A stretch of 64,000 nucleotides of DNA from assembly GCA_963788205.1 (NCBI GenBank), contig CAWBGG010000009.1, positions 496,001 through 560,000 on the forward strand, in the 5' to 3' direction. Shown here one piece after another: positions 8,811 through 19,217 of the stretch; within the stretch, counting starts at the first letter, position 1, and each line of letters opens with the position of its first letter. The position numbers were made by a program, and so were the translations under genes. Origin of the DNA: CAVVMA01 sp963788205 (GTDB lineage: Bacteria > Desulfobacterota > Binatia > Binatales > Binataceae). The notes below the pieces were generated by a model, which worked only from the letters and a program-made list of their open reading frames with translations, searched no databases and was not told the origin of the DNA.

Positions 8811-9014
8811 TCAGGACGGTTTGTCGGCGGGTTCGACCGGCTTGGCTTCGGCGGTCTTGGCGGCGGGCTTGGGCTCGTCTTCGTTGATCGCTTTCTTGAA
8901 ATCCTTGAAGGCCTTGCCCAGCGCTCCGCCCACGTCGCCGAGTTTGCTGGGGCCGAAGATGATCAGCACGATCAGCAGCAAGACCAGGAGATGAGAGGGC
9001 GCGAAGATATCCAT
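8811..9014 (-). CDS. tatA: Twin-arginine translocase subunit TatA
   Basis: A 67-residue TatA/TatE-type protein. It has one N-terminal membrane helix (LLVLLLIVLIIF), the FGPSKL hinge, an amphipathic helix (GKAFKDFKKAI) and an acidic, Ala/Pro/Lys-rich tail. It forms the pore through which folded, cofactor-containing proteins are exported. ATG 9014 is preceded by GGAG. No tatB or tatC is present nearby. Confidence 0.92.
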   Translation of the reverse strand: MDIFAPSHLLVLLLIVLIIFGPSKLGDVGGALGKAFKDFKKAINEDEPKPAAKTAEAKPVEPADKPS

Positions 9015-9098
9015 AGTCGTCTCCGGGCCGGCTCGAAGAGCCGAACCCTGTTTCAAGCTTAATCCGTTGCCTTGGCCAGTGCCACTGGAGGAAAGCCC

Positions 9099-12000
9099 CT
9101 ATCCGCTCGCCGCCGCAGCCGGAGGCATTTCGCCCGGCGAATCGAGCCGGTAGCGCTGGACCTTGCGGTACAACGTCAACAGATGGATTCCGAGCATCCG
9201 CGCGGCCTTGACCTTGTCGCCCTCAGCCTTCACCAGGATGCGCCGAATGTGCTCGCGTTCCAGCTCCTCCAACGTCATATCGGTCGAGTCGAGCGGCGTC
9301 GATGGCGCCGACGCGTCGCGCAGCTTGTCCGGCAGGTCGTGCGAGTGGATCACGTCGGTCTCGCCGAGGATCGCGGCGCGCTCGACGCTGTTCTCGAGCT
9401 CGCGGACGTTGCCCGGCCACGGATAGCTCATCAGCAGGCGCATCGCGCCCTTCGAGAACCGCATCCCGGTCCGCCCCATCGACTTCTCGTACTTGCGCAG
9501 AAAGTGGTTCGCGAGCAAGGCGATGTCGTCCTCGCGCTCGCGCAGCGGCGGCAGCGTGAGATTGATTACGTTGATTCGGTAGAGCAGCTCCTCGCGGAAA
9601 TGGCCGGCTTTGGCTTCCTTGTCGAGGTCGCGATTGGTCGCGCATAGCACGCGGACATCGAAGCCGATCGGCTCGTTGGAGCCCAGCGGGTAGCATTCCC
9701 GCTCCTGGAGCGCGCGCAGCAGCTTGACTTGGAGCGCCAGCGGCAACTCGCCGATCTCGTCGAAAAACACCGTGCCCTTGTCGGCCGCCTTGAGAAGCCC
9801 GAGCTTGTCCTGCGTCGCGCCGGTGAAAGCGCCGCGCTTGTAGCCGAACAGCTCGCTCTCGAGCAGGTTCTCCGGCAACGCGCCGCAGTTGATCGGCAGA
9901 AAACGGCCGTTGGCGCGTTCCGAGCTGAAATGGATCGCGCGCGCGACCAGTTCCTTGCCGGTCCCGGACTCGCCCGTGATCAGTACGCTGGAGTCGGTGC
10001 GCGCGACCTTCTCCATGATCCCGAAGACCTTCTCGATCGCGTCGCTTTTGCCGATGATGTTCTCGAAGCGATACTTGTCGCGCAACTCACGGCGCAAAAA
10101 ACGGTTTTCGCGAAACAGCGACTTTTGCGCCAGCGCGTTGCGGACCACCGCCTTCAGATGGTCGTTGGCGAACGGCTTGGTCAGATAGTCGTAGGCGCCC
10201 TTGCGCAGCGCGTCGAACGGCCGACTCGACGCTGGCGTAGGCGGTCAAGATGATTCCCATCACCTCGGGATCGAGATCGCGAATCTTGCCCAGCAGATCC
10301 AGGCCGCTGCCGCCCTGGCCCAGGTTGACGTCGAGGATCGCGAGGTCGATCTTCTCCTTGGCGAAAATCTGAAGCGCGACCTCGGCCGCGTGCGCCTCGA
10401 TTACCTGATGGCCTTCGCTGCGCAGCAGTTGCGCGATTATCGAGCGCATCAACTGCTCGTCCTCGACCACCAGTATCCGGTAGGGCGAGGTCTGTGATGC
10501 GGCGAAATCGTGGTTGGTGCTCATCGTCAACTGAGGCGCGGCCGCGGTTTTGTGCGCTTCGCCCTCGTGTACCGGCAGGGAGATCGTTACCGTGGTGCCC
10601 TGTCCGATCTCGCTGGCGACGCGAATCGAGCCGCGATTGGCCAGGATGATTCGCTGGCACAGCGAGAGTCCCAGACCCGAGCCCGATCCGGCGGGCTTGG
10701 TGGTGAAGAAGGGATCGAACACGCGTTCGAGATGTTCCTGCGGAATGCCGATGCCGTTATCGATCACGCGCAGGACCACGCGCCTGGAGCGGTCGCCGTT
10801 GTGGCCCTGGTTCTCGGTCACCACCCGGATCACTCCGCCCTCGCGCTGCGTGGCGTCGGCGGCGTTGAGGAGCAGGTTGAGCAGCACCTGCTGAATCTCG
10901 TTGTCGCCGGCGAAGACCGGTTTCAGGTCGGGCGCGAGCGAAGAGTCGATTCGGATTCCGTCGAAGCTTTTGTTGTAGGTCGCCAGGCGCAAGGTCTCGG
11001 AAACCAGGTCGTTGAGATTGAGCGGCTTCTTCTGCGCGCCGGAGGGGCGCGCGAAATTGACCAGGTCCTTGAGCGTGGTCGAGATGCGCGTGATCTGGGC
11101 GAGGATGGTGTGAAGATTGGATCGCCGCGCGGCGTCGTTTTCGCCCGTCAACAGCGATTGCACCAGCGACGAAATCGAGGCCAGCGGATTGTTCACCTCG
11201 TGGGCCACGCCGGCGGCGAAGGTTCCCGCCACCGCCAGCCGCTCGGTCTTGAGCAGTTGGTCGAGCATCTCGCGGCGCTGCGTCACGTCGTGGAGGATCA
11301 TCTGGATGAACTGTTTGTTGCCGTAGGGAATCAGGGCGGAATGAACGTCGAAGAACAGCGGCCCCAGCGGCATGTCGAGCGTCTCATCCGAGCCGTTTTC
11401 CTTTACCTGCTCAAAATGCTTTTCCACGCCGTGATACATATCCGGTGGACAGAGCTCCGCCACTCGCAAGCCGACCGGCGAGCGGCCCTTATGGCCGGGC
11501 TCCATCTGATAGAGCCGCTCGGCGGCCGAATTGGCGCCGACCACCGTCAGCGTTTCGGGGTCGATGTCGTACATCGGGTCTGGGGCATGGTTGATCGAGT
11601 TGCGATATTTCTCCTCGGAGGCACGCAACGCCCGCTCCCGCGACTCGATATAGAATTGCGCAACCATCAGGCGCCGCTCATCGATCGCGGCGACTGCGGC
11701 GTCCCTGACCACTTCGATTTTCGTCCTGCCCAGAGCCGCCTTCACGTGATCGAGGACAATTTGCTTGAGCGCGATGTGGACCACGTTGAATTGCGAGGGC
11801 AGCGCGCGCGAGAGCATTCCCTCCTGGCAATGCTTGCGCAGGTAAACGTAGGTCGTGATGTCGTCGCGGTCGCGAAGGTGGGCAACGAATCGGATGAGCG
11901 CGTTCTTGAGTGAGTCGTTGGGCTCCTCTTTCTTCTCGTTGCCACCGAAGATCGCCGCGACGGCTTTTTCCCATTCCTCGACGATTCCGCAGAAGTGGTC

Positions 12001-12216
12001 GTCGATGACATCGGCCGCCTCGGCCATCGCTTTTGCGCTGGCCGGTCCGCGCGCGTAGGCTTCGCCGAACATCGCTGCGAGCGGTGTCTCGATCTTCGCC
12101 AGTTCTTTTCGGATTGATTGCAACTCGTCGGGAGTCGCGTCGATTGGAGCGTCGTTGGTAGTTCGGATGGGCGCCGTCTTCGAGCGACCGCATCCACAGC
12201 GTTTTTCTGATCTCAT
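9099..12216 (-). CDS. Histidine kinase fused to NtrC-type sigma-54 response regulator, one-base frameshift
   Basis: The frame from ATG 12216 encodes an RsbRD-like helical N-terminal region (about residues 30-180), a PAS domain (YRNSINHAPDPMYDI), the H-box AGVAHEVNNPLASI with His339, N-box LLNLLLNAADA, G1 DNGIGIP and G2 GSGLGLSL. It then continues without a stop into a receiver domain (VVEDEQ, phospho-acceptor Asp629 in LAILDVNLG). One extra base near 10213-10220 shifts the frame. Beyond it come YLTKPF, the AAA+ domain (GESGTGKE, GAFTGAT, VFFDEIGELP) and a Fis-type helix-turn-helix (AARMLGIHLLTLYRKVQRY). The joined protein would be about 1038 residues. It should activate sigma-54 promoters. 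Confidence 0.88.
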
Positions 12217-12697
12217 AATGCCGTCAACCTGATGAGAACTTTCCAGGATAGAAGCCCGGGATTCGCGCTTTGCGCAGGAACTAACACGATTTCTCGCGCT
12301 ACTGCGCGGAGATATAACACCGGCGAAATAGGGAGGCTAGGGCCGTGCCAATCCGGTAAAAGCGATCGCAAGAACGTCAACACGATGACTAGGCCTCCCG
12401 CTCCAATCTAATTCCCCTTCAAATGTAATCTAATTATTGAGGAGGGTTTGTGCCCGCGCCTCTGCCGGGCGCCGCTATGCGAGCGAGCCAGCTTGGCGCC
12501 CCGGGCGGTCGCCGAGGTCGCCTTTGCAGTCTGCGAATTCGTTGACTCAGGCAGTCAAGGCGCGCAAAACGTCGAGCCACAACACCAATTGGTCAGCGCA
12601 GTGCGGCGCCGCGATCCGCTAACTACCCGTATTCAAACACGTTTCACGATGGCACGGCTTTGGCTCAAAGGGCCATCGGAGCGACGCCATCAAAGAA
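12217..12697. other. Intergenic region, no clear gene
   Basis: A 480-base gap between the divergent kinase-regulator and glycosyltransferase genes. GAGGAGGG at about 12439 precedes a short GTG frame of about 31 codons with no recognisable product. TCTAATT occurs twice (about 12407 and 12429), as it also does before the ArsR gene at 57095. Nothing else is supported. Confidence 0.4.
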
Positions 12698-15217
12698 ATG
12701 CAGATCACCGAAACGAGTCCTCTCGTCACTTTCGGCAAGTTCTTCACCCGCTCGGAACAAAAGTTCTTTTTCAAAGCTGTCCGTCTGGAGCACGTCGTAG
12801 CGCCGCTCGACTTGACCGGCAGGGTCAATCTGCGCGATCGCTTCGCCAAGCTCGCGGACGCGCACACCACGAGCCTGATTGTGCCGGAGGCCGACGCCGA
12901 CGCGGTGATAGACCTGGCCGCGCAGGCGGGGTTGTGCACGATGGTCGAACTGAGCGTCGCGCCGACCTCGCTCCTTGATCGCAGAAGCCTTCGCACTATC
13001 AAGACGCAGCTCGGCGCGCGGGTTCGAGCTCTCAACGGTCGCCCCGGTCTAATCGGCTATCTGATCGATTGCCCGGTCAGCCAGGATTTCCTCAAGCTGC
13101 ATGGGCTCGAAGGATTCCGGCGGCGGCTTCGCAGCTTGATCGCCGTCCTTCGCGACGCCGCTGGGCAACGCCTGATCGCCGTCAAGCATCGCCCATCGAC
13201 CCGCGGCTGTGCCCTTTTGGAAGAAGACCTTATCTACAGCGTCGTTCCTCCGCTCAGCCCGGCCGACCTCAAGGAATACGTCACGGGCTTGCATAACCTT
13301 GCCGAGGCGCGGCCGATCGTAATCGAATTCGAGCAGGCGAGCGCCGACCAGGACGACCTGGTCGCGTGCGCGTTCGGCTTGGGCGCCGGCGGCGTAGTGG
13401 CGCCGATCGTGCGCGCCGCGCCGCGCGCCGACCTGATGTCGCTCAAGATGCTGACCGCCGGCGAGTTGATGCCTTTCCTTACGCTCAACGGAAGCTGCCC
13501 GCCGCGTCCGGCGCGCACGCCGATGGTTTCGGTCGTGATCTGCGCCTACAACGCGGAGCGCACGATGCGCCCCTGTCTGGAATCGCTGCGCAAGCTCGAC
13601 TATCCGAATTACGAAGTCGTGATCGTCGACGATGGCTCGCGCGATCGCACCGCTGAAATTTCGATGGACTTCCCCGAGTTCCGCCTGATTCGCCAGCCCA
13701 ACAAGGGACTCAGCGTGGCCCGCAACGTCGGGATGCACGCGGCGCGCGGCGAGCTGATCGCCTATACCGATTCGGATTGCGTGGTCGATCCGCATTGGCT
13801 CAGCTTCATGGCGCGCGCGATGGTCGAGGGCGGTTTCGACGGCTGCGGCGGTCCCAACTACGCGCCGCATGAAGATGGCCGTATCGAGGGCTGCGTCTCC
13901 GCCTCGCCGGGCGCCCCGTGTCACGTCCTGACCGGCGACGATCGCGCCGAGCATCTGGCGGGATGCAACATGGTCTTCAGCAAGTCTGCGCTGCTCGAAG
14001 CCGGCGGCTTCGATCCGCAATTCACCTCGGCCGGCGACGACGTCGATATCTGCTGGCGGATGCTGGAGAGCGGGTTGCGGCTCGGCTTCTGTCCGGCCGC
14101 CTTCGTATGGCATTTCCGGCGCAACACCGTGAAAGCCTACTACGGCCAGCAGCGCGGTTACGGCCGGGCCGAAGCGATGCTCTACGCGAAGTATCCGCAA
14201 CGCTTCAACGCTCTAGGCCAGATCAAATGGCAGGGTACGATTCCCGGCCTGGCGCGCACGATGCCGGGCGGCAGTGCGAAGCGGGTGCTGTGGTCGGCCC
14301 CTGGCGCGCGGCAATCCGTATACGAGCCCGTGCTGGGCCTGCTCAACTTTCTTCCGCAGACGCTGGAGTGGAACCTGGCCGGCGCCGTGATCCTGATCGC
14401 TTCGATAGCGGCCGGATTCTCCGTGATTCCCGCACTGGCGATACTCGCGCTGGGACCGGCCTGGGCCGCATACTATGCGCGGCGTGCTCCGCTGGAGAAA
14501 TGCCATGAGGGATGGTTCTCGCGAATGTTGGTCGCGTGGCTCGCGTACAGCGGCCCGATGGTGCGTGCGATGACGCGTTACAAGCTCAGACTCAGGCAGG
14601 CGACGGGTACCGGCTGGTTCGGCGCCGCCGCGCCGCGCCAGCGCCCACAGATTAGGTTGCTCTCGCGCTCGATTGGCCTCTCTTACTGGAACGAGGCGTA
14701 CACTACGCGCGACAGTCTGCTGGGCAAGCTTCAGAAACTTCTGGGCCGCGCCGGATATCCCACGATCACCGATCCGGGCTGGAACGACTTTGATCTCGAA
14801 GTTCGGCCGGGTCCGTTGGTGAAGATCGAGGTCAAGACCGCCGAGGAAGAGCACGGCGGCATGAAGCTCCGAACCCTGGTCCTGATGCGCGCCCGAATGA
14901 GCCGCTTGAGCCTGCTCGCAATCGTAACGGGGCTGATTGGAACCGGAGCTGTGGCTGTGCTCGCGATGGACAAGATGGCGTTGATCATCGGGATGCTGAC
15001 GGTTGCCGCCGCAGCGATTGTGGTCAGCGAATCGTCCGCGGCGCTCGAAGGAACCTACCGCGCGGTCGAACAATGCGCGGCGGAGTTGGATCTGATTCCG
15101 CTGGGCGCAAAGACCCCTACGGCCCTCGCGCCCGAATTGGCGGTCACCCCGGCGCCGCGCAAGCCACGGCGCGTCGCTAACCCCGAGTTGCTCGAGAATC
15201 CGCCGCTGGCCGACTGA
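12698..15217 (+). CDS. Membrane-associated family 2 glycosyltransferase with an extra N-terminal domain
   Basis: An 839-residue protein. Residues 1-265 form a soluble domain of unidentified kind (TIM-barrel-like appearance, inference). Residues about 275-530 are a GT-A glycosyltransferase: VSVVICAYNAERTM, EVVIVDDGSRDRT, the metal-binding DSDC, and GDDVDICWRM in place of the usual ED motif, followed by QQRGYGRAEAM. Two hydrophobic segments follow (about 550-600), then a basic region and another membrane pair near 735-775. It probably transfers a sugar during surface polysaccharide or glycolipid synthesis. No strong ribosome binding site precedes the ATG. The last 22 codons are duplicated at 22451. 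Confidence 0.88.
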   Translation: MQITETSPLVTFGKFFTRSEQKFFFKAVRLEHVVAPLDLTGRVNLRDRFAKLADAHTTSLIVPEADADAVIDLAAQAGLCTMVELSVAPTSLLDRRSLRTIKTQLGARVRALNGRPGLIGYLIDCPVSQDFLKLHGLEGFRRRLRSLIAVLRDAAGQRLIAVKHRPSTRGCALLEEDLIYSVVPPLSPADLKEYVTGLHNLAEARPIVIEFEQASADQDDLVACAFGLGAGGVVAPIVRAAPRADLMSLKMLTAGELMPFLTLNGSCPPRPARTPMVSVVICAYNAERTMRPCLESLRKLDYPNYEVVIVDDGSRDRTAEISMDFPEFRLIRQPNKGLSVARNVGMHAARGELIAYTDSDCVVDPHWLSFMARAMVEGGFDGCGGPNYAPHEDGRIEGCVSASPGAPCHVLTGDDRAEHLAGCNMVFSKSALLEAGGFDPQFTSAGDDVDICWRMLESGLRLGFCPAAFVWHFRRNTVKAYYGQQRGYGRAEAMLYAKYPQRFNALGQIKWQGTIPGLARTMPGGSAKRVLWSAPGARQSVYEPVLGLLNFLPQTLEWNLAGAVILIASIAAGFSVIPALAILALGPAWAAYYARRAPLEKCHEGWFSRMLVAWLAYSGPMVRAMTRYKLRLRQATGTGWFGAAAPRQRPQIRLLSRSIGLSYWNEAYTTRDSLLGKLQKLLGRAGYPTITDPGWNDFDLEVRPGPLVKIEVKTAEEEHGGMKLRTLVLMRARMSRLSLLAIVTGLIGTGAVAVLAMDKMALIIGMLTVAAAAIVVSESSAALEGTYRAVEQCAAELDLIPLGAKTPTALAPELAVTPAPRKPRRVANPELLENPPLAD

Positions 15218-15225
15218 GCGCCCGC
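15151..15225 (+). repeat. Glycosyltransferase 3'-end repeat, copy 1
   Basis: The last 66 bases of the glycosyltransferase gene plus its stop and a few bases after it. A copy with only scattered differences lies at 22451-22525, beyond the whole IS-rich island, in the same orientation. Confidence 0.85.
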
Positions 15226-15406
15226 TCTTTCGCGGAGTGGCGGAGCCTCTTAGGTCCCTCGCCCGCGTTGAGCGCGGGAGAGGGCAAGCCGCGCAATCGG
15301 ATTGGCTCTGCACCCTTAACGCTTTCTGCGCGGCGCGGGTGAGGGCTCCTACAGAGTCCTAGTCACCTAGGGGAGATACTCTCACGACGCCGGAGCAAGA
15401 GCTTGT

Positions 15407-15952
15407 CTAGCCTCGGGACAGCGCCTCATTGGGCCGCCGAAACTGGCGGGCGAAACGTACCCGCAAGGGTCCGCCGCGCTCCGGGAGCGGCTGACCCATC
15501 ATGGCGCCTGGCGCTTCGTCGTGCACACTCGCCCTAATGTTCGGTAACCCGGCGACCGAAATCTCTTTGAGAAGCTTCACGGCGACCGCCCCAGATTGAT
15601 CGCGGAAAAGAGCATTCCCAGCGGCATCCCATGAATCGCCGTGGAGCCTTTCCTCGCCCCGATACACATCGAAGGAGAGCGACTCGAAGGGAGTCTCCCC
15701 TTTGCTTTGGATCGTCAGGCTGCTCGCGGTCGTCGTCCCATCGGAACCGTCGTCGCAATTTACCGGTATTATTAGCCCGTTTCTCCTGAGCGTGATCTCT
15801 GACCTGTCACCCACCATTGTGCTGCCCTCCAGATCACCTGAGCCAGCATACTCCTTCCGTGCCGGGTTGAAAAATAGGTCCTGATCAGCGTTAGCGCACA
15901 GAGTCCCCTTGCTGACTAAGTGGCTCAATGGGGCGCTTCGGACGTTTCGCAC
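15407..15952 (-). CDS. Hypothetical protein
   Basis: A 181-residue open frame, not recognised. It is hydrophilic with an LTIQSKGETPFESLSFDVYRGEE-like middle that suggests beta-strands. There is no signal peptide or metal motif. It sits inside the decayed island between the two glycosyltransferase-end copies, so it may itself be a fragment. The 15226-15406 gap before it holds a degenerate family A repeat (about 15252-15286) and otherwise nothing. Confidence 0.35.
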   Translation of the reverse strand: MRNVRSAPLSHLVSKGTLCANADQDLFFNPARKEYAGSGDLEGSTMVGDRSEITLRRNGLIIPVNCDDGSDGTTTASSLTIQSKGETPFESLSFDVYRGEERLHGDSWDAAGNALFRDQSGAVAVKLLKEISVAGLPNIRASVHDEAPGAMMGQPLPERGGPLRVRFARQFRRPNEALSRG

Positions 15953-16542
15953 GGGGCCGGGCCGAGAGGCCTTCGGCCCAATCTCTCTTTTGGGGGTCGC
16001 CGCGGCGGGCAGGATCGCGGGCCCGGCGAGGCTGGTGGCACTGGCCCAATTTCGGGCTGAGTGGCCGGTTTCAAGTCCACAAGTGACCTAATTTTTGAAA
16101 TCCGGCCCGTCAAAATTCTACCCTTTTAGCGGGCCTGACAAGCGCTGGCGGCTGATCTATCGTCCCGGGCAGTCATGCGCTCGAATTTCGTTCTTTCTCT
16201 CTTGGGGTGCGGAATCATGATCCCGATCGTGGCGTTCCTATTCCGCCGCTGGGGTCGCGAGTTCTCGTTGAGTGGTCAAATCGTCACAATTGTGCTGACG
16301 GCTTTCTTCCTTGCGGTCGCAATCACTTGGCGTCAAGAGCAGGACGGCGGGTGGCCGGCGCTTGATCAAGCTACGCGAAGTCGATTGACAGAGCGCTTCC
16401 CGGCTGACGGGAAAGTCGTGATCGTGCGCAACGAGAGAGACGACTGTAAAAGGCTTGCGACGGACCTCAGCGAATCGTTCTTTCATGCTGGCTGGATACA
16501 ACCGCTGCCGCCCGGTGCGCCTTTCATCCCGCCGACAACTAG

Positions 16543-18019
16543 TACTACTGTGTCATAAAGTTGTGAGGACAGTCTTGCCTGTGAGATACTTTGGTCCATG
16601 GGACGGCAGCGGTTGGCAGAGGCGGAGCGGTTTGAGGAGTATCTAGGGCTGTTGAGCGAGGTAATCGGCCACGCAGATCGGCGTGAGCCGTTGCGAGATT
16701 ACCTGACCGGGCTGTTGCTGGCGGGTGAGCGTAAGAGCGTTGAGCCGATGGCCGCCAGGGTGGATCCGAATCACGTCAGCATGCGTCATCAGTCGATGCA
16801 CCATTTCGTCGCCAACGCGCCGTGGGTGGAGAACGCACTGATTGGAGTCGCGCGCGAGTATGCGTTGCGCCACTTGGAGCGCCACGGGCCGGTGGCGGCC
16901 TGGGCGGTGGACGACACCGCGTTTCCCAAAAAGGGCGAGCACTCGGTCGCAGTGGCGCGGCAGTACTGCGGGGTGGTGGGAAAAGAAGACAACTGTCAGG
17001 TAGTTGTAACCGTCTCTCTGGTCAATGCCAGCATGAGTGTGCCCTGCGCTTATCGGCTGTATCTGCCGGAGGCTTGGGCCGGCGATCGCGCGCGGCGGCG
17101 GGCTGCGGGAGTGCCCGAGGGGCTTGGGTTTGAGCAGAAATGGCGGCTTGCTCTGGCGCAAATGGACCACCTGTCGGCCGACGAGTTGCCGCGCGCGCCG
17201 GTGGTGGCGGATGCCGGTTACGGCTCGAACACTGAGTTCCGCGAGGGCCTCACCACGCGTGGTTTGTCATACGCCGTGGGCATCATGCGCGACACCACGG
17301 TGTGGCCCCAAGGGCAAGGTCCGCTGACGCCACCGCCAAGCAGCGGTCGCGGCCGACCCGCCAAGCGCTTGCGCCGCGACCCTGATCATCAACCAGTTTC
17401 GGTACGCGCCTTGGCCCGGCAGTTGGACCTTGCGAGTTGGCAACTGGTGCGCTGGCGCGAGGGAACCAAGGGGCAGATGCAGTCGCGTTTCGCACTGACC
17501 GCGGTACATCCGGCCCATCGCGACCATCTGCGGGTCAAACCCCGCCCAGCGGAATTGCTCTTGATCGAATGGCCGCTTGGGGAATCTGAACCCACGCGCT
17601 ACTGGCTTTCCACGATACCGCTGGGCACTGACATAGCCGAGTTGGTGCGTTTGGCAAAAATCCGCTGGCGCATCGAACGCGACTATCAGGAACTCAAGGA
17701 CGAAATCGGGCTGGATCATTATGAAGGCCGCAACTGGCGGGGATTTCATCACCATGGAGCCTTGTGCATCGCGGCCTATGCCTTTCTCGCCGCCGAGCGT
17801 GCTCGGCTTTCCCCCCCAGCACCTCTTGCCTTCCTGCGCACCGCTCGCCTACCCAAAGGTTTCCGTCCACGCGGAGCCGCCCGTGCGTCCTGAGCGTCAC
17901 AATCCCAGCTCGATTGCCACCCTTCGCCAGCGCCACGCGCGTTTGCTGGTCGTCACTCTGCCCTCATGTCCATGGTGCGGCAACCACGTCGGCTACCACC
18001 ACTTTATGACACAGTAGTA
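16543..18019 (+). mobile_element. IS701-family insertion sequence
   Basis: A 1477-base element with perfect 19-base terminal inverted repeats (TACTACTGTGTCATAAAGT at 16543-16561 and its complement at 18001-18019). It is flanked by direct CTAG target duplications at 16539-16542 and 18020-18023. The 4-base YTAR target and one DDE transposase gene fit the IS701 family. The perfect ends and intact transposase suggest it is still functional or recently inserted. Confidence 0.93.
16598..17893 (+). CDS. IS701-family transposase
   Basis: A 431-residue DDE transposase. The conserved first acidic region is AWAVDDTAFPKKG (about residue 105). The second is APVVADAGYGSN (about 205). The third is IRWRIERDYQELKDEIGLDHYEGR, with the catalytic glutamate in the ELKDE stretch. 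The frame is complete and fills the element. A short basic tail follows the conserved domain. Confidence 0.95.
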   Translation: MGRQRLAEAERFEEYLGLLSEVIGHADRREPLRDYLTGLLLAGERKSVEPMAARVDPNHVSMRHQSMHHFVANAPWVENALIGVAREYALRHLERHGPVAAWAVDDTAFPKKGEHSVAVARQYCGVVGKEDNCQVVVTVSLVNASMSVPCAYRLYLPEAWAGDRARRRAAGVPEGLGFEQKWRLALAQMDHLSADELPRAPVVADAGYGSNTEFREGLTTRGLSYAVGIMRDTTVWPQGQGPLTPPPSSGRGRPAKRLRRDPDHQPVSVRALARQLDLASWQLVRWREGTKGQMQSRFALTAVHPAHRDHLRVKPRPAELLLIEWPLGESEPTRYWLSTIPLGTDIAELVRLAKIRWRIERDYQELKDEIGLDHYEGRNWRGFHHHGALCIAAYAFLAAERARLSPPAPLAFLRTARLPKGFRPRGAARAS

Positions 18020-18273
18020 CTAGTATTCGCGGAGAAATCTCGCCGGGCATATTTGTTGGGGCCAAATCGGCAGAGCTTGCAAAAGCGCGCGCCGTTCGGG
18101 ATGCGCTAGCTCAAGAGGCCTGTTTGCCTGCCTATTGGGTAATGCGAAGGCCAGATTCCGATCCCCGCGATTACATCCAAGTTTCAATCGGAGACCGACC
18201 GCCTGTCGCGTTTTCAGATTTCGCTAAACAGGAATTGTGTTTCCTGCGTCATTCGCTCGGTTGATGATGCGGG

Positions 18274-18375
18274 CTCACTTTTCGGACGCTGCGCCGCACG
18301 CCCGCGATGGAAGCCGGGGTCGGCAGCAGGTTGTGGACGATGGGCGAATTGATCGAGGCGGCGCCTTCAAATTAG
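18274..18375 (+). pseudogene. C-terminal remnant of an IS transposase
   Basis: A short frame ending at TAG 18373 reads TLRRTPAMEAGVGSRLWTMG, then ELIEAA. This matches the typical C-terminal pattern of IS1-like transposases (R-x-TPAM-x-AG ... LWT-x-x-EL). The rest of the element is missing. It is evidence of an older insertion directly after the split membrane gene. The 18376-18551 stretch shows no gene. Confidence 0.55.
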
Positions 18376-18551
18376 AGCACTACCTAAGTTTCCGGCTGAC
18401 TTGACGGGGTGCGAGCGCGCGAGGTACCACATGCAGTCGAATACCAGGGAGTCGAGGAGCCAGGTTCGAGGACGCCACCCGGCCCGCGCGCGAAGTTCGG
18501 TTCCGGGACGTGGCCGACGCGAAGGATTAATCTGCGATCTACGTCGACGCA

Positions 18552-19137
18552 ATGAAGCATCGCTCATGGTGGAAGGACCGGTCGCTGCAACTACAGTTGC
18601 CGCACCGCAATCTCGAGGACATCGTGCAGACGGTATCAGCGCAGTTCTTCCGGCACGCCTTTGGCGACGTTACGTGGTGCTTCGTCATCGAGGCGAACCT
18701 CGCTTGTATCTCCTCCGAATCGCGACGCATTCGGATTCACAACGTTCTCAACGCCGCGGATGTGCCCTAGGATGTGTTCGTCACGATCGTTTTTCACGAG
18801 ATGCTTCACCTCGAGATCCCGCCAGTCCGGCGGCCTCGGAGTGGCAAGTGGAACGATCATCCGCCGGAGTTCTGGAAGGCTGAGGGACAACGGTCGCCCA
18901 ACTACGCCGCGTCCCTGGGAGTGGTTGTGGACGAACTTACCGCTGCGACCCCGGCAGCGGCTCCAATGCACTCAAGTCGTGCCGGGTGTGACGCGACTGA
19001 CGCCGCAGCAACGGGCGTGGGCACGCGAGCAGTTCGGCGTCGAGCTACCGCGAATGATCCGTTCCGACGAGCCATCATACCGCCGCATCAGCATGGAGAG
19101 GTGGCGAATGGTCAACGCGGCGCGTTATCATCACTGA
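18552..19137 (+). pseudogene. Zinc metallopeptidase-like gene broken by an amber codon and a frameshift
   Basis: The frame from 18552 gives a fold of about 72 residues (NLEDIVQTVSAQFFRHAF...RIHNVLNAADVP), then an in-frame TAG at 18768. The same frame continues as DVFVTIVFHEMLHLEIPPV with an HExxH zinc site and KWNDHPPEFW. VP-stop-DVF is where family proteins would have Glu, so a GAG to TAG change is likely. A later shift is needed near 18918 to continue into PWEWLWTNLPL and REQFGVELPRM, ending at 19137. It resembles SprT/M48-like single-domain peptidases. Confidence 0.6.
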
Positions 19138-19217
19138 GCGCGAAGGCGCGCGGGTTCCAGGGGTGGGCTCGTGGTTTGGGCCGAGAACCACGATCTCGGG
19201 GTTTTAGGGACTTCGCG

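Larger units (their letters stand above)
16175..18264 (+). pseudogene. Two-span membrane protein gene split by the IS701-family element
   Basis: The 5' part (16175-16542) encodes two membrane segments (VLSLLGCGIMIPIVAFLF and GQIVTIVLTAFFLAVAI) and the start of a soluble domain (GKVVIVRN...). Removing the element together with one CTAG copy joins 16542 to 18024 in the same frame. It then stays open for 79 further codons (SIRGEISPGIFVGAKSAELA and onward) to TGA at 18262-18264, giving a 202-residue protein. The function is unknown. The intact frame on both sides shows that the insertion is recent compared with other decay in this island. Confidence 0.8.

Noticed and set aside
10510..11913. 467-codon plus-strand open frame opposite the histidine kinase
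   Set aside because: Antisense shadow of a domain-complete kinase; high GC keeps the opposite frame open and its protein has no family features.
13049..14200. 383-codon minus-strand frame opposite the glycosyltransferase
   Set aside because: Antisense shadow with Arg/Ala/Asp-rich composition and no motifs.
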